Below, piece by piece: positions 56,838 to 64,000 of a stretch of 64,000 bases of DNA (positions within the stretch are counted from its first letter, which is position 1; every line of letters starts with the position of its first letter). Both the position numbers and the translations under genes were made by a program. The notes below the pieces were generated by a model. That model searched no databases, had not been told where the DNA came from, and saw only the letters and a list, made by a program, of their open reading frames with translations. Source of the stretch: Tillandsia leiboldiana (Eukaryota > Streptophyta > Magnoliopsida > Poales > Bromeliaceae); the NCBI GenBank assembly GCA_029204045.2, contig CM055080.1, forward strand, positions 10,294,838-10,358,837, read 5' to 3'.

Positions 56838-57225
56838 GTGATACCTATTTTAAAATTTTAAAATTTTAAAATTTTAAAATTTTAAATTTTCAAATTTTCA
56901 AATTTAGATTGTAAGTTTAAAATTTTAAAATTTAAATTTCAAATTTAGATTTTAAATTTTAAAATTTTAATTTAGATTTTAATTTTTAAATTTAAATTTA
57001 TACTTATATTTTAAATTTTTAAATTTTAAATTAAAATATTAAATTTTATATTTTTATTCAGATTTTAAATTTAAATTAAAATTTTAAATTCAATTATAAA
57101 TTATATTAAAGTTATAGTTTAATAACAAATATTATTAAATTTGATCACAAGAGCAATTTTGAAATAAACTATAAATTATTATCAGGATTAGTAAATTTTA
57201 TAAAATGAATCAAATATAATAATTT
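56838..57225. repeat. AT-rich MITE fragment
   Basis: AAATTTTAAA-type stretch whose right part matches, reversed, the MITE at 21030-21530. The ends are missing. Confidence 0.45.
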
Positions 57226-57231
57226 TATAGA

Positions 57232-57375
57232 GTCCTACTACTATGCTTGTATAAGTGTTTGTAAATTTTCTAGCATTAGATTTACCCCTTTGACTAATTT
57301 TATTCGTTAGATCATTCTATTCCACCAACCACTCATTTAACCTAGGGGGCCCACTATCATCCTAGCACTAGGTCG
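57232..57375. repeat. Dispersed ~145 bp repeat
   Basis: From AGTCCTACTACTATGC to CCCACTATCATCCTAGCAC; the same sequence is in gene B intron 2 at about 49909-50062, with a partial copy near 50200. It is interrupted at 57375 by the retroelement. Confidence 0.6.
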
Positions 57376-57383
57376 GAGCGTGG

Positions 57384-59846
57384 TTGGCAGCGATGGAGAA
57401 GCTGTTCAGGAATTTCTTCATCGATTCGAGGTACTGGGTGCATATGGCGGTACACTGCGTGGGCGGAGATGCAGATGCTTGGTGGCATCGGGTGGAGCCA
57501 CTGGAGTTTCAGGCTACCCGACAGCTATCCTGGTCCAAGTTCCGACGGATGATACTAGAGCATCTCACTCTTTTAGTAGAGCATTTGCATTATTGCATGG
57601 GCTAGAGTTAGGACGGTTACCACGGGCATGTGAGCTTCAGATTCCCGACCATACCTTGCACGTGGAGGAGTGTTGTTGGTCCTGCCCAGTGCAGATCGAG
57701 TCCTGGATTATGCCAGCAGACCTGATGGTCTTGAGACAGATGCGGGACTTTGATGTGGTGGTCGGGATGGACTGGCTGGCTCGGTACTACGCGACTATTG
57801 ACTGTGCCGCGAGGACTGTGACTTTTAGAGAGCCAGGCCAAGAGGTGCTTGTGTACCGAGGATGCCAAAGCACCCACTTCGCCACCATGGTTTCTACTTC
57901 GAGGGTGAGGTACATGATTGATAGTGGATGTGTAGCCTTTTTGGCTAGTATTGTTGAGGGGCCTACGGCGGCTCTGGGACTCGGGGATATCCCTATTGTT
58001 CGCGAGTTTCCGAATATTTTTCCACTAGAGTTGACAAGCATGCCGCCAGACAGAGAGATTGAGTTTGTGATTGACGTGGTTCCTGAAACCGCACCAACCT
58101 CAAAGGCATCCTACCGGATGGCACCGGCGGAGCTACGAGAGTTAAAAGCACAACTTCAAGATTTGATGGAGAAAGAGTTAAACCTGAGGCAGCGCAGATG
58201 GTTAGAGCTACTAAAGGATTATGACGTGGAGATCCTTTACCATCCGAGCAAGGCTAATGTGGTTGCAGGCGCTTTGAGCAAAAGAGCCGTGCAGAGCTTG
58301 TCCACGATGAATACAGATCAGGCGCCACTGTTAGAGGAAATGCGGCGACTTGAGATAGAGGTTGTGTCCCCTGGGGTCTCTGCTAGACTAACGTCTTTAG
58401 TCGTGCAGCCCACTCTGTTGGACAGGATCAGGGAGAAACAAAGTGAGGACCCCCATTTGACCAAGATTAGAGAGCAGATTCCGAGCGACCAGGCAGGAGA
58501 TTTTAGAGTTGATACATTGGGAGTACTGAGGTACAGGGACCGAATATGTGTGCCAGTGGACTCCGAGATCAGAGAACAAATTTTGAGGGAGGCCCATTAT
58601 ACACCTTATACCCTTCATCCTGGTGGGACTAAGATGTATAAGGATCTCAAGGCGCACTTTTGGTGGATTGGCATGAAGAGAGATATCGGCAGGTTTGTGG
58701 CTCAGTGTTTAACTTGCCAGCAGGTGAAAGCTGAGCATTGAGTGCCAGCTGATAAGTTACAGAGTCTCCCGATTCCTGAGTGGAAGTGGGACCATATCAC
58801 CAATGACTTCATGGTTGGTTTGCCGAGGGCACAGAGAGGAGCAGATGCTATCTGGGTAGTTGTGCATCGACTCACCAAGTCAGCGCACTTCTTGCCCATA
58901 CAGACTACTTGGTCACTTGAGCGACTAGCCCGGTTATATCTGGATGAGATAGTGAGATTACATGGAGTACTTGCCTCCATTGTATCGGATCGAGACCCGA
59001 GGTTTGCTTCGCATTTCTGGAGGAGTTTACAGACAGCCTTGGGGACTCAGCTCAGGTTCAGCACAGCTTTTCATCCATAGACTGATGGACAGTCAGAGCG
59101 GACGATACAGATTCTGGAGGACATGCTGAGGGCTTGCGTTCTGGACTTTGGGGGAGGCTCGACATTTATCATTGGCTGAGTTCGCGTACAACAACAGCTT
59201 TCAAGTGAGCATCCAGATGGCTCCGTTTGAGGCGTTGTATGGACGCAAGTGTCGATCACCGCTTTATTGGAGTGACGTAGGCGAGAGACGGACCTTGGGA
59301 CCAGATGTGTTTTTGGAGGCAGATGAGAAGGTCCGAGTGATTCGACAGGATCTTCTGACCGCCCAGAGTCGACAGAGGAGCTATGCTGATGTTCGGCGAC
59401 GAGACTTAGAGTTTCAGCTTGGAGATCATGTATTTCTGAAAGTCTCGCCGTTCAAAGGGATCAAAAGGTTCGGCATTCGTGGGAAACTTAGCCCCCGATA
59501 TATTGGACCTTTCGAAGTATTAGAGCGTAGTGGGCCAGTTGCCTACGACTTGCACTCCCCCCGAGGCTTGCTGGTGTCCACGACGTATTTCATGTCTCCA
59601 CTCTGAGGAGGTGCGTCTTCGACCCGTCGCACGTCATCGACTTCATACCGCTTGAGATCAGCGAGGATTTGAGGTATGAGGAATGCCCACTGCGGATTCT
59701 AGATCGAGAGGTAAGAGAATTGCGCAGTCGGGCCATCCCCTATGTGAAGATCCTTTTGGAGCAATCATGACGAGTGCGAGGCTACGTGGGAGCTCGAGTC
59801 GGAGATGAGGGATACCTACCCCTACTTATTTGAGGCATTGGACTGA
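57384..59846 (+). pseudogene. Del/Tekay-like Ty3/gypsy gag-pol with the RT deleted
   Basis: Gag capsid fragment (57384-57605, FRRMILEHL); the tail of the protease region (DFDVVVGMDWLARYYATIDC); the pre-RT block (EFVIDVVPETAP, ELRELKAQLQDLMEK) joined near 58173 straight to the end of RNase H (LLKDYDVEILYHPSKANVV). The RT catalytic core and most of RNase H are absent, yet the frame is kept. Integrase zinc finger (QCLTCQQVKAEH) and core follow, with in-frame stops at 58739 (TGA) and about 59079 (TAG), a frameshift near 59150, another near 59566 and another near 59753. The last frame ends in a chromodomain-like HDECEATWELESEMR stretch at 59846. Cannot be autonomous. Confidence 0.9.
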
Positions 59847-59891
59847 GGATTGTTGTTTAGTTTGGTCTCGTTTCGAGGACGAAACTCTTTT

Positions 59892-59903
59892 AGTGGGGGA
59901 GGA
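59892..59903 (+). other. Polypurine tract
   Basis: AGTGGGGGAGGA immediately before the 3' LTR, the usual plus-strand primer position. Confidence 0.85.
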
Positions 59904-62794
59904 TGTGATGATCCGGACTTCCGTAGAGACTTTTGCAGCGTTAACAGTGACTACAAGAAGCTTACACGGTGTAACGGAACTAGTAGTGTCGAAATCGGAC
60001 CTCAGAAATGGATCCGGCACGAAAATCGGATGAAATTGGCTTTTCCGGGGACTTTCGGCAAAATTTGGATGGGAATTTGGCAAAACAGACAGTGGATTTG
60101 GACTCAGCGCGCGAAAACGATCAAAATGGGCTATTTACTTGTTTTTGGCGCCAAAAGTTACTGTTCACGCCGGAACAGTAACTCCGGCAGCCGGCGGCGA
60201 TCGACGGGCGGCGGAGCACGACGGAGCACGGCGGCGCAGCGGCAGAGCGCGGCCGCGGGCAGGCGCCGGCAGGGCCGCAGGCGGGCTGGTCCACGGGCAA
60301 GGCGTGCACCGGGAGCACGGAAGACTGGATTTGCCACGTGGCGGCTTCTGATTAGTTGGACGGTGTAAAAGGAGGCATTGGACGGTGACATGTGGCGGAA
60401 TTCTATTGGCCGACACTTTTCGGAAGACTCGGCGCATAGACCGGAAGCGTGGACCACATGAACCGCGTGGGGGACATGTGGCACCTCCCCATTGGCTGGC
60501 TCAAGCCGCCCACGTGCACAAGGCACGCGGAACACGTGGGCGGCGGGGGACACGTGGCGCCTTCCGAGGAAGCTTTCACGGTTGTTTCGTGTTTTGGGAC
60601 GCGCGGCGCAATCCTATTGGCTGGTTTCGCTGTTTCTTGTTTTGGCCTGGATCCGGTGTGGAGCCCGAATGGATTTTAGCCCATTTTGGTTGCCTATTTA
60701 AGCCCCTTCTCTTTCTCATTGTGATTTCCGGATTCTAGAGAAAGAATGAGAGCTTGTGGTCTGAAGTAAACTTGTTCCTCTCTCAGTCCTCCACCTTTAC
60801 AAAAAGTTTCAAAATTTTTGGAGTTGCCGACAGTGAGTTATCTGCGACGCGGCGCGCTTCGACGATTTCCATTTTCGGCTCTTTTCCGTCATAGTTCAGT
60901 CAGAAAATTCCCATACGCAAGCCAGGAAGAAGTTTTGGACGATTTTTGCGACAGTGTGTTCCTAAGAGGTAAGGCTTCGATTTTTGTGTTGACCACTTTG
61001 CTCCATTTTGAACTTTTGGCATGGTTCCCGAGGCATCATTTGACCCTATTTTCTGTGATGGATTTTATGGATAGCATGGGCTTGTTGATTTTCTATCTTG
61101 GGCTACAAGCATCGGATCAAGGCGTATAAATACTCGTTTTGGATCTACTCGTCGCAAGGATCGCCGTCGTAATTTTTCTGGATTTTTCCAAGAACCGCGA
61201 ATAGGTGAAAATTGCGCTTTTTCTGTGCTGTTTTGCAAACAGCAAACTGTGCTTCCCGGGAAAGGCCCAATAACGTCGGGTTCGATTATTTTGCAGTTAT
61301 TCGCAGATTCTAGTGTTCCGGGGACAGTTTCTAGACTGCTGGGAGATCTTTTACAGTTTTGGAGGTTGCGTGTACCTGGTGGGTGGTTGCTGTATCCCTC
61401 TTCTTTCGACTTGCTCACTAGGAACACTTGAGGGCGAAACCCCTATTTAAAACTGACCAAATGATCACTAAAATGACAGTCATGCTTAAACTGAAATAAT
61501 TGTGAGTCTATCATGCGAAAATATTCTTGTGGACCTATCATGATAAAAATAGCACTATCATGTTAAGTACTCAGCTATTATACAAAAGATGATCATGTTG
61601 GGACATAATTGGTACTTCATTTTCATTCGTTATGAGGACAGTTGCATGCTTGTATGGACATCTAGATAGGCCACTATTTACTGCTACACTATCATATTGG
61701 GACTTGACTTAGGAGAAACCATGCTTGTTTCTTTTCTCCGTTTCATTCAGACATATGATTCATGATTGCTCGGGTTCGAGCAGGGGTTTGGGATAATATA
61801 GTTGAAGTTGTACTAGTTGAGGGATTTCTGGGTGTTGGGGCAACCGTGGACTGTGGGCGGTTGATCGGATGTTGCCTTTGTATCAGATTGGGGTGTCTTC
61901 AGTGGATGGGTTTTTCCCACTTAAGCATAATCGTGATCTAGTCCTGCTACTTCGAGATACTTGTGATATGATTACTTTACTCGTGTGGGTCGCTCCCCTC
62001 AAGTGCCACTCCGGAGGTAGGCTTACTACCGGTCGTGTGCCAGTCCATTGACTATTGAGAGATTCGGTCGTGTGCCGTTTTCGCTACTTGACTTCAGAGT
62101 TCGACAGCAGAGCAGGCAGTACCGATTGTGTATCGGATGTTGGATTGGGTTGTTTTGGGCAGTTTCTGTTTACTGATGCATGCATACAGTTTTATAGTCA
62201 GTACCGCATTAGAGGCATAGTAGTGGTAGTTTCCTTTTCCGCAGTTCATTTAGTTCACCACTTACCTTTCTTTTGCCTCTCGTAGTCCTAGTGGGTGCGT
62301 CGAAGTTTGGGACTTTACCCACTAGGGGAGGTTACTGATCTTACAGTAGTTCTCACCCCCATTATTGTTTCCTCTTTCTGCTCTTCCTTTGTTTTGCAGA
62401 GTCGTCTGCGGGAGCTGCTAGGCCATCAGCAGCAGATCGAGGAAAGGGGATCGCTGAGTAGATAGATCTCCTGAGAGACTGTGACCTGCTGTAGTCAGAT
62501 GTTGTACCCCTATACTCAGACTGTATTAGTTTATTTTTATTTTGAGGTCTGGCTTTGGCCAGCTGGGTGTATTTTATTTTGGTGAGCTGGGAGCTTATTG
62601 TACCTTTTATGCTTATGTCATATTTCCAGTCTGAGATATTATGTAGTACCTTTTTAGTTCAGCTCTGTATTATGCTCTTTTATTGTATATCTTATATCTG
62701 AGCAGGTTACCAACGCTTCGTGTACATGGAAAATTCCGTGTGCACGACGGATCTGTTGACGGGCCCGAATTCTGGTGTACCCCGGAGCGTGACA
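59904..62794 (+). repeat. 3' LTR of the Del/Tekay-like element (2.9 kb)
   Basis: Starts TGTGATGATCCGG after the polypurine tract and ends CCCGGAGCGTGACA. Long LTRs are typical of this lineage. U3 carries ACATGTGGC, CACGTGGGC and ACACGTGGCG boxes alternating with ATTGG boxes (60390-60620), then TATA-like CCTATTTAAGCCC at 60689-60701. Short frames inside are not genes. No 5' partner in the window. Confidence 0.85.
60689..60701 (+). promoter_or_regulatory. TATA box of the 3' LTR
   Basis: CCTATTTAAGCCC, placed after the G-box/CCAAT cluster as in the LTR at 1-1144. Confidence 0.5.
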
Positions 62795-63937
62795 GTATAT
62801 AATTATTGAAAACCTTTACTTTGCTACGTAACTCACCGGAAGAACATTTAGATAAAAATAGAGATAAAATCATTGAATAGTTAAATGTGCCTTTTGAAAC
62901 CATAAGATAATAAATTGAAAATGAGCAAATTAAAATCTACTACTTTTTATTTTTTTTTCTTACTAGCACTCAGAAGAGTTCTTTAAGATACCGTTTAGTT
63001 GGAAAATAAGATCCGGAATAAGGTATTGTTTCAGTCTTCTTCTCTAAACATGTTTCGTTATATAGGCAAACAATAAGACTGGTATAAGACTGTAATTGTA
63101 ATTCCAGCCTTTTTTCCGAAACAAACTTGTTTCTACTAAAAAATAAACTTAATTAGAGTAAATATAATTTTAATTATTATATTAACTCTTTAATTAATTT
63201 AATATTTTGACTAATTTAATTATTTTATTAACTAATTATCTAACTATTATATAATTAACTAATTAATTTATTAAATTATTTATTAACAATACTCATTATT
63301 ATTAATTATTTTATCAATTAATATTTATGGTTGTCTAACAATAGTTAATTAAATAAATTAAACAATTATTTAATTAATGTTTTATATTAATTAATTAATT
63401 AAAATATTATTATTTTAAAATTATAATTAGTCTTATTCTTGCTATCCTAATCTAACTATCCAAACGCTATTTTTTTAATTTCGAGAACAATCTAGTTTTT
63501 CTTAAAATATAAAATTAATTTTATTTTTATTTATTTTTAAATTTATATTTATTTCTGAAATAAACAATTCTAATTTATACTTCAAGCAAACGCAGCTTAA
63601 ATGTTGTTGGTTTGGATTAATTCCAACTTTGGATCTGAAATTGTATGAGTAAAATATATATTCTGTTTTTGGAGTGTATAATATGCACTGAGATTCTTTT
63701 TTCTTATAATAAGTAAAAAAAACCTTCATTATTTAGATAAAAATAGATATCTATATAATGATGTATGGATAAATTTTTTAAGATGTATAAATAGTATTAC
63801 TTAAATTAAAATCCTACAATTTTTTTTGGATTATAAATTTAGCATATTTTTTGGAAATAAAAAAAAAAGAAAGAAAAGAAGTAAAACAATATATAAAATA
63901 GGGCATGTGGAAGTTGATTGGCTGGTTAATTAACTAC
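62795..63937. other. AT-rich rest of gene D intron 1
   Basis: A possible MITE lies between CCGTTTAGTTGG (62993) and CTATCCAAACGCTA (63457-63470). Otherwise AT-rich with no gene. Confidence 0.4.
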
Positions 63938-64000
63938 CTGGGCTTTGGACGATGGCGGCTGCATGCAGTGCAGTTTGGCCATTCGGTCCGGCATAGGATG
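63938..64000 (-). CDS. Gene D exon 1, 3' end only (runs off the window)
   Basis: The minus strand reads YAGPNGQTALHAAAIVQSP, matching the end of exon 1 in genes A and B (YAGPNGQTALHAAAMIESP), then a phase-1 donor G|GTAGTT. The rest of exon 1 and the promoter lie beyond 64000. Confidence 0.88.

Larger units (their letters stand above)
53636..63937 (-). other. Gene D intron 1 (10.3 kb)
   Basis: Runs between exon 1 (ending 63938, donor GTAGTT) and exon 2. Filled with at least two LTR-retrotransposon remnants and MITE-like DNA. Assignment rests on matching phase (1) and the match of 63938-64000 to exon 1 of the other genes. Confidence 0.75.

Noticed and set aside
60121..60738. Several short frames in the 3' LTR
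   Set aside because: Located in U3, no domains, mutually overlapping; better explained by GC-rich G-box repeats.
54258..62794. LTRs at 54258-55238 and 59904-62794 as the two ends of one element
   Set aside because: They differ in length (0.98 versus 2.9 kb), in start and end sequence, and do not align.

Overview
This 64 kb window is nuclear DNA of a flowering plant, probably a monocot. It has spliced genes with a GC-rich first exon and AT-rich later exons, L1-type LINEs, Ty3/gypsy LTR retrotransposons, Tourist-like and CACTA-derived MITEs, and almost no other coding DNA. The species cannot be named from sequence alone.

The host genes form one cluster of ACD6/ITN1-like ankyrin-PGG membrane proteins. 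From left to right they are: a dead copy on the minus strand (6203-6809); gene A on the plus strand (exons 12117-12861, 22473-23023, 23772-24413); gene C on the minus strand, an orphan first exon (31161-31884); gene B on the plus strand (exons 38426-39149, 49001-49533, 50405-51166), the only complete copy without a visible lesion; and gene D on the minus strand (exons 2 and 3 at 53103-53635 and 52125-52877; the end of exon 1 at 63938-64000 runs off the window). Orientation alternates -,+,-,+,-. Exon 1 carries the first ankyrin repeats, exon 2 carries more repeats and is 533 bp in B and D (and ancestrally in A), and exon 3 carries the PGG motif and transmembrane helices. All three multi-exon genes have a first intron of about 9.6-10.3 kb that was filled independently by retroelements.

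Layout. 1-1144: LTR of a gypsy element with G-box/CCAAT repeats. 1145-6202: truncated minus-strand Ty3/gypsy element inserted in the dead ankyrin copy. 6810-12116: intergenic, with a TRIM-like element, a foldback MITE and a 1.07 kb Tourist-like MITE. 12117-24413: gene A with a 4.5 kb LINE in intron 1. 24414-31160: MITE-rich intergenic DNA plus an unassigned GC-rich island (28.8-30.1 kb). 30553-46760: an inverted duplication with gene C and gene B exon 1 head to head, separated by a palindrome-rich element and a second Tourist-like copy. 39638-46709: a near-complete 7.07 kb LINE inside gene B intron 1. 47.1-47.5 kb: three stacked LINE/SINE tails. 52.1-64 kb: gene D with a composite of at least two LTR elements in intron 1.

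The strongest signals for follow-up are: the LINE/SINE family sharing a 3' hairpin with compensating base changes; exon 1 identity between genes C and B that collapses at the splice donor (gene conversion); the splice-donor shift and loss of the last membrane helix in gene A; and the 1.2 kb element bounded by clusters of perfect hairpins.
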